Source of the DNA: Pseudomonas arsenicoxydans
GTDB taxonomy: Bacteria; Pseudomonadota; Gammaproteobacteria; Pseudomonadales; Pseudomonadaceae
Direction of reading: 5' to 3'
Length of the DNA stretch: 64,000 bases
Assembly: GCF_006438915.1 (NCBI RefSeq)
Contig: NZ_RCZE01000010.1
Location: forward strand, 109,311-173,310
Positions within the stretch are counted from its first letter, which is position 1, and each line of letters begins with the position of its first letter. Below, in pieces: positions 1 to 8,340 of the stretch. Under the pieces are notes generated by a model. It was not told the DNA's origin, did not search any database, and saw only the letters and a list, made by a program, of their open reading frames with translations. The translations under genes were made by a program, and so were the position numbers.

Positions 1-291
1 GCCCAGAAATACGCCGTAGAAAGCTGGCGTGGGCACGATTCAGGATGGGCCGAGAAGCTTCGCTCACCCTGGCTGTGGCTTGCCCTGGTTTCGTTGGGAT
101 TGGGCTTGCTGGTCTGGTTGCTGGTACTGCAGCGCCTTGAGGTCGGCATTGCCTACCCGATGCTGAGCCTCAACTTTGTGCTGGTCACCCTGGTCGCCCG
201 TTTTGTTTTCCATGAAACGATCGACCGCCAGCACTGGTTAGGCGTGGCACTGGTGATCGGTGGCGTGGTTCTGCTGGGGCAACACGCATGA
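1..291 (+). CDS. arnE: ArnE-like aminoarabinose flippase subunit (5' end outside window)
   Basis: Small multidrug resistance-like membrane protein, C-terminal part only: the frame is open from base 1 (reading AQKYAVESWRG), so the start lies upstream. It has two clear hydrophobic segments (WLWLALVSLGLGLLVWLLVL and a last one around VALVIGGVVLL). The motif IAYPMLSLNFVLV is typical of the ArnE/EmrE fold. ArnE pairs with ArnF to flip undecaprenyl phosphate-aminoarabinose to the periplasmic face of the inner membrane for lipid A modification. It overlaps arnF by 4 bp and is followed by ugd, the standard Pseudomonas arn operon end, which is the main basis for the name. Confidence 0.85.
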   Translation, partial: AQKYAVESWRGHDSGWAEKLRSPWLWLALVSLGLGLLVWLLVLQRLEVGIAYPMLSLNFVLVTLVARFVFHETIDRQHWLGVALVIGGVVLLGQHA

Positions 292-689
292 GCCTTCGTC
301 GCGGAATCAACTTCGCCATGAGTAGCGTGCTGCTGGTCAGTAGCGCCCAGTTGGGCATGCGCTGGAGCATGACGCGCTTGCCGGCTCCCGAATACCTGTT
401 GACGGCCAGCATCGATCTGGTCGCGGTGGCGGTCGTGTTGAGCGCGATCGTGGCCTATGCCCTCTCGATGCTCTGCTGGCTTGGCGCCCTGCGCGACTTG
501 CCGCTAGGCCGGGCCTATTCGCTGCTGAGCATCAGCTACGCACTGGTCTACCTGCTGGCCGCCAGCCTGCCGCTGTTCAATGAAACATTCAGTCTTTCCA
601 AAACCCTCGGGGTGGCGTTGGTCATGCTCGGGGTCGTCATTATTAATTCTCGCCCGGTTCGCACGCCGGATCTCAGGAATGCATCATGA
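288..689 (+). CDS. arnF: ArnF-like aminoarabinose flippase subunit
   Basis: Protein of 133 residues with four hydrophobic segments, the usual size and topology for ArnF. The stretch LGRAYSLLSISYALVYLLA near residues 70-90 matches the conserved AYPLLSLNYVLV-like region of the family, and the last helix (LGVALVMLGVVII) is typical. It is the predicted partner of ArnE in moving the aminoarabinose lipid carrier across the inner membrane. Its start overlaps the arnE stop (ATGA), and its stop overlaps the ugd start (ATGA), so the three genes are translationally coupled. In this class of bacteria the arn operon is usually under PmrAB/PhoPQ control; its promoter is outside the window. Confidence 0.85.
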   Translation: MSLRRGINFAMSSVLLVSSAQLGMRWSMTRLPAPEYLLTASIDLVAVAVVLSAIVAYALSMLCWLGALRDLPLGRAYSLLSISYALVYLLAASLPLFNETFSLSKTLGVALVMLGVVIINSRPVRTPDLRNAS

Positions 690-2065
690 AAATCAGTGTA
701 TTTGGTAGCGGTTACGTGGGTCTGGTACAAGCAGCCGTCCTGGCTGAAGTCGGCCACGATGTAGTCTGCATGGACATTGATGAGAAGAAAGTTGCGTTGC
801 TGCAACAAGGTCATGTGAGCATTTTCGAACCGGGGCTCGCAAGCCTGGTGCGTGAAAGTCTGGAGGCCAAGCGGCTGCAATTTACCTCTGACGAAAAACT
901 CGCGGTGCAGCATGGCGAGGTACTGTTTATCGCGGTCGGTACGCCGTCGCGGGACGATGGTTCGGCAGACCTGAGCTACGTGATGTCGGTCGGTGATGCC
1001 GTGGCGCGTCATCGTGAACAACCGGCGATTCTGGTGGAGAAGTCCACGGTGCCGGTAGGCACCGGCGATGCGTTGCGCGCGCATATCGACAAATGCCTGG
1101 TCACCAATGGCCGAGTGCTGCAGTTCGATATCGTCTCCAACCCCGAGTTTCTGAAAGAAGGCTCGGCCGTGGCCGACTGCCGACGCCCGGACCGGATCAT
1201 TATTGGCTGTGAACGCGACGAAGTACGCGATGTGATGCGCGACCTCTATGCACCGTTCAACCGCAACCATGACCGCGTGATGTTCATGGACCTGCGCAGC
1301 GCCGAGCTGACCAAATACGCCGCCAACTGCATGCTGGCGACCAAGATCAGTTTCATCAACCAGATTGCCGAACTGGCCGAGCACCTGGGTGCCGACATTG
1401 AATCGGTACGCCTGGGCATCGGCGCCGACTCGCGCATTGGTTACCACTTCATCTACCCCGGCTGCGGTTATGGCGGCTCGTGTTTCCCCAAAGACATGCG
1501 CGCACTGATTCACAGCGCCCAGGAAGCACACTGCTCCAGCGACCTGCTGCAAGCGGTGGAAGCGATCAACGAGCGCCAGAAACACAAACTGTTCGAGCGG
1601 ATCAAAGCCTTCTACCGGGGTGACCTGCGCGGCAAGACCTTTGCCGTCTGGGGCTTGGCGTTCAAACCCAACACCGATGACATGCGCGATGCGCCGAGCC
1701 GGGTCTTGCTGGAGTCGCTGTGGGCCGCAGGGGCTACCGTGCGAGCGTACGATCCGGAAGCCATGCAGGAAACCCAGAAACTCTACCCTGACGAATCGAA
1801 ACTGATGCTGATGGGTACCCCGGAATCCGTCCTGTCGGGCGCCGATGCCTTGATCGTGTGCACCGAGTGGCAGCAGTTCAAGGCCCCGGATTTCGACCTG
1901 ATCGAGCAGCGCCTGAACGCACCGGTGATCTTCGACGGACGCAACCTGTACGACGCCGAACGCTTGGAACGCAGCGGGTTCAAGTATTTCCCGATGGGCC
2001 GTGGCGAGTCGCGCAACCTGCCGATTCCGTATCAGCAATGGCCCGCAGACTCGGTCATCGCGTGA
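686..2065 (+). CDS. ugd: UDP-glucose 6-dehydrogenase
   Basis: 459 residues. It oxidises UDP-glucose to UDP-glucuronate with two NAD+, the precursor for aminoarabinose on lipid A. The N-terminal Rossmann motif GSGYVGLVQAAVLAEVGHDV is at residues 8-27, and the catalytic cysteine lies in GCGYGGSCFPKD at about residue 266. The C-terminal domain carries the family motif GLAFKPNTDDMRDAPS. Length is normal. It is last in the arnE-arnF-ugd chain (also called pmrE in Pseudomonas) and coupled to the next gene by overlap. The enzyme is cytoplasmic. Confidence 0.95.
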   Translation: MKISVFGSGYVGLVQAAVLAEVGHDVVCMDIDEKKVALLQQGHVSIFEPGLASLVRESLEAKRLQFTSDEKLAVQHGEVLFIAVGTPSRDDGSADLSYVMSVGDAVARHREQPAILVEKSTVPVGTGDALRAHIDKCLVTNGRVLQFDIVSNPEFLKEGSAVADCRRPDRIIIGCERDEVRDVMRDLYAPFNRNHDRVMFMDLRSAELTKYAANCMLATKISFINQIAELAEHLGADIESVRLGIGADSRIGYHFIYPGCGYGGSCFPKDMRALIHSAQEAHCSSDLLQAVEAINERQKHKLFERIKAFYRGDLRGKTFAVWGLAFKPNTDDMRDAPSRVLLESLWAAGATVRAYDPEAMQETQKLYPDESKLMLMGTPESVLSGADALIVCTEWQQFKAPDFDLIEQRLNAPVIFDGRNLYDAERLERSGFKYFPMGRGESRNLPIPYQQWPADSVIA

Positions 2066-3651
2066 TTACCTTGTCACCTACACGCCAGCAGTCCCTGGGT
2101 ATAGGGTTCCTGGCACTGATCCTGTTCAGTGCCGGGGTTTATCAGCAGGCGGCCATCGGTTTCGATTCACGCTTTGTGCTATTCGCCCAGGAGATGTTGC
2201 GCAACGGGCCGTCGTTTTTCCCGACGACCTATGGCCAGCCCTATGCGGATTACTCCGGGCTGTCGACCGTGTTTATCTGGCTGCTGTCCTTGCCTTTCGG
2301 GCAGGTCAACAGCCTGAGCGCCTGGCTCCCGAGCGCTATCGCCGCAGCGGTCATCGTCACATTGATGTACCGCCTGCTGGCGCCCTATTCCACACGCTGG
2401 GCGGTGTTGAGCATCGCCATGATGCTGCTGACCTTCACCTTCATTACCGAAACCCGAGCCGTGTCCCTGGACTTGATGCTCGCAGCGGTAGCGTTTGCGG
2501 TTTTTTATCTGGGCTACGCTGCCGATCATTTTGGCGCACCGCGTCGATGGGTGCTGATCGTTGCCTTGTTGGTGCTGGGTTTCTGGATTCGCGGACCTAT
2601 CGGCCTGGTGATTCCCACCGGCGTACTCTGCAGCTATTTCCTGCTCGATCGCCAATGGCGCCGACTGATTGTCTTCGGTCTGTTGGCATCGGTCCTGCTG
2701 GCGGGCTGCATTGGCCTGTTGCTATGGCTGGCGGATGTCAGTGGTGGTCCGGCGTTTTTGCAGGAAGTGATTCGTATGCAGTTCATGGGGCGCATGGACG
2801 GCACCGAAGGCTCCAACGACGCGCTGTATTACTTCACGAGTTCGATGGGCAACTATGCGTTGGCGTGGCCCTTGGCCGTACTCGTGCTGGTTACTGTCGT
2901 GCTGTCACGCCCGAGGGAGACTGGACCGGCGTTGCGCCTCATGCAGTACTGCGTAGCGGCCGGATTAATCGTGATGATCGGTCTTTCCGTGCCTCAGGCA
3001 AAAAAGGCCCGCTATTTGCTGCCGATGCTGCCCATGGCGGCGATTGTGGCAGCGTATCCGTTTCAGGTCGCTCAGGGCCGGTTGTTCCATTGGTTGCGGG
3101 GTTTGATCCAAGTTCTTTGGTTGCTGATGCCTGGCCTTCTGATTGTTGGCTTGATTGTCTTGCAGCGAAAATTTCCTGACCAGATTGCGCATCACCCGTC
3201 ACTGTTTGTCGTTCTTGGCGTGCTGCAAGTGGTTGCCCTGGCGGTACTCAAGCGCCCGCAATGGCGAGCGCAGACATTGGCCTTGTGCGCGGTTCTGGCA
3301 CTGTGGTCGTTTTATATCCTGCAGTTCGAGCCAGTCCAACGGCAGCTCTACGACACCCGGACCTTCAGTCGCGAGGTGTTTGAACGGGTGCAAAAAGACC
3401 CGGCACCGCTGGTTATGCACGCCATGGGTAAAGACGCCAAGGCCATCAAGTTCATGGTCAACATCCAACAGGACCTGCATCCGGTGTTCACTGAGTCGCT
3501 TCAGGAACTGGAAAACCTGAAAAGGCCGGCCTGGTTGATGATGGACCTGAACGTCTATGAATCGTTGCAAGACACTGCATTCGGTGCGCTGCCACCGGTG
3601 CTGAGCGGGCGATTCGATAAGAATGATTTTGTGCTGCTGCATTTACAGTGA
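2038..3651 (+). CDS. ArnT-like membrane glycosyltransferase (GT39/PMT family)
   Basis: About 537 residues with roughly a dozen hydrophobic segments. The first periplasmic loop has the acidic motif FDSRFVLFAQEML plus YGQPYADYSGL, and a later WIRGPIGLVIP segment resembles the ArnT/dolichyl-phosphate-mannose transferase family, which moves a sugar from a polyprenyl-phosphate carrier to an acceptor on the periplasmic side. The start is uncertain. ATG 2038 overlaps ugd by 28 bp; GTG 2062 would overlap the ugd stop by 4 bp (GTGA), the pattern used by the genes before it. In other pseudomonads arnT itself lies upstream of arnE, so this may be a second, diverged copy with another donor or acceptor. 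Substrate unknown. Confidence 0.75.
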   Translation: MARRLGHRVITLSPTRQQSLGIGFLALILFSAGVYQQAAIGFDSRFVLFAQEMLRNGPSFFPTTYGQPYADYSGLSTVFIWLLSLPFGQVNSLSAWLPSAIAAAVIVTLMYRLLAPYSTRWAVLSIAMMLLTFTFITETRAVSLDLMLAAVAFAVFYLGYAADHFGAPRRWVLIVALLVLGFWIRGPIGLVIPTGVLCSYFLLDRQWRRLIVFGLLASVLLAGCIGLLLWLADVSGGPAFLQEVIRMQFMGRMDGTEGSNDALYYFTSSMGNYALAWPLAVLVLVTVVLSRPRETGPALRLMQYCVAAGLIVMIGLSVPQAKKARYLLPMLPMAAIVAAYPFQVAQGRLFHWLRGLIQVLWLLMPGLLIVGLIVLQRKFPDQIAHHPSLFVVLGVLQVVALAVLKRPQWRAQTLALCAVLALWSFYILQFEPVQRQLYDTRTFSREVFERVQKDPAPLVMHAMGKDAKAIKFMVNIQQDLHPVFTESLQELENLKRPAWLMMDLNVYESLQDTAFGALPPVLSGRFDKNDFVLLHLQ

Positions 3652-3660
3652 GGATTTCAG

Positions 3661-3684
3661 GCAGTCGCGCAATTGCGAGACTGC
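3661..3684. repeat. 24-bp near-perfect palindrome after the ArnT-like gene
   Basis: GCAGTCGCGCAA is followed directly by TTGCGAGACTGC, with one mismatch in 12 pairs and no spacer. It lies 10 bp after the stop of the ArnT-like gene and about 60 bp before the MFS gene. There is no T-run, so it is not a classical intrinsic terminator; it could be an operator for the MFS gene. Confidence 0.4.
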
Positions 3685-3743
3685 TAAAGTAGCGGCCACG
3701 ATCGAGCTGAAACCGGCTTAATCGAATAAGGATGTTCATCGCC

Positions 3744-4922
3744 GTGGCCGCTTACTCTCCGCTTATTCGCCGTCTTTTGATCTGCTCGCTGACTATCGTT
3801 GTCAGCCGCGCCATCACCAGCCCGTTGCTCACGCTGTTTGTGAGCGACAAGCTAGGGCTTAACCAACAGGACGTTGGTTTGCTGCTGGGTATCGCCGTGT
3901 TCGTCGCCACCCTGCTCTCTCTTTACGGCGGCTACGTCATCGATCGCTTCGAGAAGCGCCGATTACTGATCCTGGCCATGCTCTCCAGCGCCGTCGGCCT
4001 GGTGCTGCTGACCTTTGCTGAAAACCTGTACCTGACCACCCTCACATTAATTGTCACCGAAACTGCTTCATCATTATTCCTGATCGGTTCGAAAGCGATC
4101 CTCAGCGACAATCTGCCCGTGGGGCAACGCGCCAAGGCTTTTTCCTTGAGCTATACGTTGAGCAACATTGGTTACGCGGTCGCGCCGATGCTCGGTGTGT
4201 TGATTGCAGGTTTTTTTGCCAGCGCGCCATTCCTGATTGCGGCAGCCGTCGCTTTTTTCAGCATATTCTTGATGACCGGCATTGCCAAAGACCCAGGCGC
4301 TGCTCCCCTCATCGGCCAGACCCAAAGCTTCCTCAAGACGCTGGTCACCCTGAAAAACGACCGCACCCTGATCATGTTCACTGGAGGCTGCTTGCTCAGC
4401 ACAGTCGTACATGGCCGCTTTACCTTTTATCTGTCGCAGTACCTGCTGACGACCGGCAACCCAAAGCACACCATGGAAACCATGGCCGCCCTGCTCGCCT
4501 GCAACGCCATCAGCGTGGTCCTGCTGCAATACCAGATCGGCCGGTTCCTAAAGCGCGAACAACTGCGCTACTGGATTGCCGGTGGCACCGGCCTGTTCAT
4601 TGTCGGCTTGATCGGCTTCAGCCTGGCCGACAGTCTGGTGTCGTGGTGCGTTGCCATGTTCATCTTCACCCTCGGCGAAATGATCATTTACCCCGCCGAG
4701 TTCCTGTTCGTCGACACCCTGGCCCCGGAAGAACTGCGTGGCAGCTATTACGGCGCGCAAAACCTCGCCGCGCTCGGCGGTGCATTGAGCCCGGTGATTT
4801 GCGGCTTCCTGCTGATGCACACGCCTGCACCGACGATGTTCTATGCCTTGAGCGCATTGACCTCGATGGGCGGATTCCTTTGCTTCATGAGTGGACGACG
4901 CGTCGCGATAGTGCAAAATTAA
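3744..4922 (+). CDS. MFS transporter (DHA1-like)
   Basis: About 392 residues with twelve predicted membrane segments. The loop 2-3 motif GGYVIDRFEKRRLL, about 60 residues in, is the major facilitator signature. The closest look-alikes are drug or sugar efflux carriers of the 12-helix DHA1 group; no substrate can be read from the sequence. GTG 3744 is preferred because the AAGGA at 3728-3732 would overlap the in-frame ATG at 3732 but sits about 11 bases before the GTG. It stands alone, with palindromes before and after it and an intrinsic terminator about 95 bp downstream. Confidence 0.8.
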   Translation: MAAYSPLIRRLLICSLTIVVSRAITSPLLTLFVSDKLGLNQQDVGLLLGIAVFVATLLSLYGGYVIDRFEKRRLLILAMLSSAVGLVLLTFAENLYLTTLTLIVTETASSLFLIGSKAILSDNLPVGQRAKAFSLSYTLSNIGYAVAPMLGVLIAGFFASAPFLIAAAVAFFSIFLMTGIAKDPGAAPLIGQTQSFLKTLVTLKNDRTLIMFTGGCLLSTVVHGRFTFYLSQYLLTTGNPKHTMETMAALLACNAISVVLLQYQIGRFLKREQLRYWIAGGTGLFIVGLIGFSLADSLVSWCVAMFIFTLGEMIIYPAEFLFVDTLAPEELRGSYYGAQNLAALGGALSPVICGFLLMHTPAPTMFYALSALTSMGGFLCFMSGRRVAIVQN

Positions 4923-4942
4923 TGCACTGAAACTGCATTAAT
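4918..4942. repeat. Inverted repeat over the MFS stop codon
   Basis: Perfect 9-bp arms ATTAATGCA and TGCATTAAT with a 7-base loop, starting within the last codons of the MFS gene. It is AT-rich and has no T-run after it; it may stabilise the 3' end or bind a regulator. Confidence 0.4.
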
Positions 4943-5015
4943 ATGAATTTGTCAGTACCTGGAATGAACGGCACACTGTGCCCGTTCCTCCCCCAATAGT
5001 TGGAACACCTTCAAG

Positions 5016-5050
5016 GGCTTTCTGGATATCCCAGCCAAGCCTTTTTTTTT
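5016..5050 (+). terminator. Intrinsic terminator between the MFS and HPP genes
   Basis: GGCTT (5016-5020) pairs with AAGCC (5037-5041), enclosing CTGG and CCAG inner pairs, and is followed directly by nine T residues (5042-5050). It probably ends the MFS transcript. It is only 33 bp before the HPP start codon, so an attenuator role for the HPP gene is also possible. Confidence 0.6.
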
Positions 5051-5082
5051 GCTCGGTTTTTTGTCTACGGATCGATTTCATC

Positions 5083-5790
5083 ATGCTTGCTCGCTGGTTG
5101 CCCGCTGCCATCAACACCCGTCCTTCCGAATGGAGCCGCGCCGCCATCGGAATGGCGCTTGGAACGCTGTTTAGCGTGTGGGTTTGCGGGCAAGTGTTTG
5201 GCATGGAAGTGACGCAGCACCTGATCGGCCCGTTGGGAGCTTCGGCGGTGTTGTTGTTCGCCGTGTCCTCTGGCGCCCTCGCCCAGCCGTGGTCGATTCT
5301 GGGCGGTTACCTGAGTGCCGGGGTGGTTTCGCTGCTGGTCGCCCATGTGCTCGGGCGGACCCTCGGCAGCGCTTGCCTGGCGGCGGGCATGGCGCTGATG
5401 TTGATGTGCTGGCTGCGTTGCCTGCACCCACCGGCCGGGGCTTTGGCGCTGCTGTTGGTGCTGGCCGACCCGGCCACCATCGCCATGGACTGGAAGGCCC
5501 TCGGCCCGGTGATGCTCGGGGCCTCAGCGATGCTGCTCAGTGCCCTGGCCTACAACAATCTGACACGCATTCGCTACCCGAAACGCGCCAGCGAACCGGT
5601 GGCCGTGATCCCCGCCGACCACCCACCTGTCGACACCCAGGCCATCACCGCCCAGGACCTCAAACTGGCGTTGGCGGACATGGAGGCGTTTTTCGATGTC
5701 ACCCCTGAAGACCTCGAACAGCTGATTCATGCCAGTGAATTGCACGCCAAGCGGCGCAGCATCAGCGAAGTACTCAGCCACCGAGTTTGA
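5083..5790 (+). CDS. HPP-family membrane protein
   Basis: 235 residues from ATG 5083. Four to five hydrophobic segments fill residues 20-165, including the family-defining CLHPPAGALALLL motif near residue 110, after which the family is named. The last 60 residues are hydrophilic, with no CBS pair, so this is the short form. HPP proteins are integral membrane proteins; some cyanobacterial and plant members are reported to take part in nitrite transport, but no role is established for this one. A longer in-frame reading upstream (from 4978) runs through the terminator and is not credible. It stands alone. Confidence 0.75.
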   Translation: MLARWLPAAINTRPSEWSRAAIGMALGTLFSVWVCGQVFGMEVTQHLIGPLGASAVLLFAVSSGALAQPWSILGGYLSAGVVSLLVAHVLGRTLGSACLAAGMALMLMCWLRCLHPPAGALALLLVLADPATIAMDWKALGPVMLGASAMLLSALAYNNLTRIRYPKRASEPVAVIPADHPPVDTQAITAQDLKLALADMEAFFDVTPEDLEQLIHASELHAKRRSISEVLSHRV

Positions 5791-5961
5791 TCGGCTCCTA
5801 CAAGTTTGGTGGGGGTATCCGGAAGGCATTAGCCTTAAGGCAAAAACGCAGCCAGCACCTGCACATATCCCGGTTGTACACCACAAATTTGCACTGGTAC
5901 GATCCTGCATCGCTCGCGCGCGAGCTTGTCTATAAAGAACAATAAAAGCAGGGAGTTAGTG

Positions 5962-7068
5962 ATGACTGCTCAGGTTTCTTCTCCAGGGACTTCGTCCATG
6001 GATGCCACGCAAAACGAAGTGTTGGCTGAGGTTCGCAACCACATCGGCCACCTGACCCTCAACCGCCCCGCCGGTCTCAACGCCCTCACCCTGGACATGG
6101 TGCGCAACCTGCAGCGCCAGCTTGATGCCTGGGCTGAGGATTCGCAGGTGCATGCGGTGGTCCTGCGCGGTGCCGGCGAGAAAGCCTTCTGTGCCGGTGG
6201 CGATATCCGCTCGCTGTATGACAGCTTCAAAAATGGCGACACGTTGCACGAAGATTTCTTCGTCGAGGAATACGCCCTCGACCTCGCCATTCATCACTAC
6301 TGCAAACCGGTCCTGTCCCTGATGGACGGTTTTGTCCTCGGCGGCGGCATGGGCCTGGTGCAAGGCGCCGATTTGCGGGTGGTCACTGAGAAAAGCCGAC
6401 TGGCGATGCCGGAAGTCGGCATCGGCTACTTCCCGGATGTCGGCGGCAGTTACTTCCTGCCGCGCATCCCCGGCGAACTGGGGATGTACCTCGGCGTCAG
6501 CGGCGTACAGATTCGCGCGGCGGATGCGCTCTATTGCGGGTTGGCCGACTGGTATCTGGAGAGCGAAAAACTCGCCGCGCTCGACGACAAGCTTGATCAG
6601 CTCGAATGGCACGACTCGCCGCTCAAAGACCTGCAAGGCTTGCTGTCTAAACTCGCGGTACAGCAATTGCCTGATGCACCGTTAGAAGCATTGCGCCCGG
6701 CCATCGACCACTTCTTCGCCTTGCCCGATGTGCCGAGTATTGTTGAGCAACTGCGTGAAGTCACGGTCGCCGACAGCCACGAGTGGGCCACGACCACCGC
6801 CGACCTGCTGCAAAGCCGTTCGCCGCTGGCCATGGGCGTGACCCTGGAAATGCTGCGTCGTGGTCGACACTTGAGTCTGGAAGACTGCTTCGCCCTTGAG
6901 CTGCACCTGGACCGTCAATGGTTCGAGCGCGGCGACCTGATCGAAGGCGTGCGCGCCTTGCTGATCGACAAAGACAAGAGCCCGCGCTGGAACCCGCCAA
7001 CCTTGCAGGCGCTGGACGCCGAGCATGTCGCGAGTTTCTTCACCGGCCTTGATCAGAGCGGGAACTGA
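5962..7068 (+). CDS. Enoyl-CoA hydratase/isomerase family; 3-hydroxyisobutyryl-CoA hydrolase-like
   Basis: 368 residues, the length of the HIBYL-CoA hydrolase branch of crotonases rather than the 260 of simple hydratases. It has the oxyanion-hole segments AFCAGGDIRSLYD (about residue 78) and GGGMGLVQGADLRV (about residue 125), followed by MPEVGIGYFPDVGGSYFLPR, whose Glu and PDVGGS pattern marks the hydrolase group. The reaction is release of 3-hydroxyisobutyrate from its CoA thioester in valine breakdown. GGGAG at 5951 fits ATG 5962; an upstream in-frame ATG at 5926 has no ribosome site. The stop is 3 bp from the following acyl-CoA dehydrogenase, so the two form an operon. Confidence 0.8.
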   Translation: MTAQVSSPGTSSMDATQNEVLAEVRNHIGHLTLNRPAGLNALTLDMVRNLQRQLDAWAEDSQVHAVVLRGAGEKAFCAGGDIRSLYDSFKNGDTLHEDFFVEEYALDLAIHHYCKPVLSLMDGFVLGGGMGLVQGADLRVVTEKSRLAMPEVGIGYFPDVGGSYFLPRIPGELGMYLGVSGVQIRAADALYCGLADWYLESEKLAALDDKLDQLEWHDSPLKDLQGLLSKLAVQQLPDAPLEALRPAIDHFFALPDVPSIVEQLREVTVADSHEWATTTADLLQSRSPLAMGVTLEMLRRGRHLSLEDCFALELHLDRQWFERGDLIEGVRALLIDKDKSPRWNPPTLQALDAEHVASFFTGLDQSGN

Positions 7069-7071
7069 GCC

Positions 7072-8223
7072 ATGCACGATATCGAATTGAGCGAAGAGCA
7101 AGTCATGATCCGCGACATGGCCCGGGACTTTGCCCGTGGCGAAATCGCCCCCCACGCACAAGCCTGGGAAAAGGCTGGCTGGATCGATGACGGCCTGGTG
7201 GCGAAGATGGGTGAACTCGGGTTGCTGGGCATGGTGGTGCCTGAAGAATGGGGCGGCACCTATGTCGACTACGTGGCCTACGCCTTGGCAGTCGAAGAGA
7301 TTTCCGCGGGTGATGGCGCCACCGGGGCGCTGATGAGCATCCACAATTCCGTCGGATGCGGCCCCGTTTTGAACTACGGCACTGAAGAACAGAAACAGAC
7401 CTGGCTGCCGGATCTCGCCAGCGGTCAGGCCATCGGCTGCTTCTGCCTGACCGAACCACAAGCCGGTTCCGAAGCGCACAACCTGCGCACCCGCGCCGAA
7501 CTGCGCGACGGTCAGTGGGTGATCAACGGCGCCAAGCAATTTGTCAGCAACGGCAAGCGGGCGAAACTAGCGATTGTGTTTGCCGTGACCGATCCAGACC
7601 TGGGCAAACGCGGTATTTCGGCGTTCCTGGTGCCGACCGCCACCGCCGGTTTCATCGTCGATCGCACGGAACACAAGATGGGCATCCGCGCCTCGGACAC
7701 CTGCGCGGTGACGTTGAACAACTGCACCATTGCCGAGGCCAACTTGCTGGGTGAACGCGGCAAAGGCCTGGCCATCGCCCTGTCCAACCTCGAAGGCGGC
7801 CGTATCGGCATCGCCGCGCAGGCCTTGGGCATTGCCCGTGCCGCGTTTGAAGCGGCGCTGGCCTATGCGCGGGACCGAGTGCAATTCGCCAAGCCGATCA
7901 TCGAACACCAGAGCATCGCCAACATGCTCGCCGACATGCACATGCAGCTGAATGCCGCGCGATTGCTCATCCTGCATGCGGCGCGCCTGCGCACAGCCGG
8001 CAAACCCTGCCTGTCCGAAGCCTCACAGGCCAAGCTGTTTGCGTCGGAAATGGCTGAGAAAGTCTGCTCGCAAGCGATGCAGATTCATGGTGGTTATGGG
8101 TATCTGGAAGACTATCCGGTGGAGAAATACTACCGGGATGCGCGGATTACGCAAATTTACGAAGGGTCAAGCGAGATACAGCGGATGGTGATCGCCCGCG
8201 AACTCAAAAACTACCTGGTCTAA
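7072..8223 (+). CDS. Acyl-CoA dehydrogenase (isobutyryl/short branched-chain type)
   Basis: 383 residues, flavoprotein. FAD/substrate motifs CFCLTEPQAGSEA (about residue 123) and the C-terminal QIYEGSSEIQRMVIAREL with the probable catalytic Glu are present; GYGYLEDYPVEKYYRD is the standard C-terminal helix region. It forms an alpha,beta double bond in an acyl-CoA and passes electrons to ETF. Being coupled to a 3-hydroxyisobutyryl-CoA hydrolase-like gene, the most likely substrate is isobutyryl-CoA (valine pathway), but chain specificity is inferred from context only. The convergent catabolic operon begins after a REP pair. Confidence 0.85.
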   Translation: MHDIELSEEQVMIRDMARDFARGEIAPHAQAWEKAGWIDDGLVAKMGELGLLGMVVPEEWGGTYVDYVAYALAVEEISAGDGATGALMSIHNSVGCGPVLNYGTEEQKQTWLPDLASGQAIGCFCLTEPQAGSEAHNLRTRAELRDGQWVINGAKQFVSNGKRAKLAIVFAVTDPDLGKRGISAFLVPTATAGFIVDRTEHKMGIRASDTCAVTLNNCTIAEANLLGERGKGLAIALSNLEGGRIGIAAQALGIARAAFEAALAYARDRVQFAKPIIEHQSIANMLADMHMQLNAARLLILHAARLRTAGKPCLSEASQAKLFASEMAEKVCSQAMQIHGGYGYLEDYPVEKYYRDARITQIYEGSSEIQRMVIARELKNYLV

Positions 8224-8235
8224 AAAGCTTAAAAG

Positions 8236-8320
8236 CTTCGCGAGCAAGCCCGCTCCCACATTTGACCGCATTCTTGCAGGAGGAATGCGGTTGAATGTGG
8301 GAGCGGGCTTGCTCGCGAAG
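8236..8320. repeat. REP pair (REPIN)
   Basis: CTTCGCGAGCAAGCCCGCTC and its inverted copy, about 40 bp apart, between the convergent acyl-CoA dehydrogenase and enoyl-CoA hydratase genes. Transcripts from either side could fold here. Confidence 0.9.
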
Positions 8321-8340
8321 GCGTCAGTCAGAACACCGCA

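Noticed and set aside
548..2038. 496-residue open frame on the minus strand over ugd
   Set aside because: Antisense of a clear ugd; Gln/His/Arg-rich translation and no ribosome site.
2001..3179. 392-residue frame on the plus strand overlapping the ArnT-like gene
   Set aside because: Out-of-frame shadow; the glycosyltransferase frame has the membrane pattern and family motifs.
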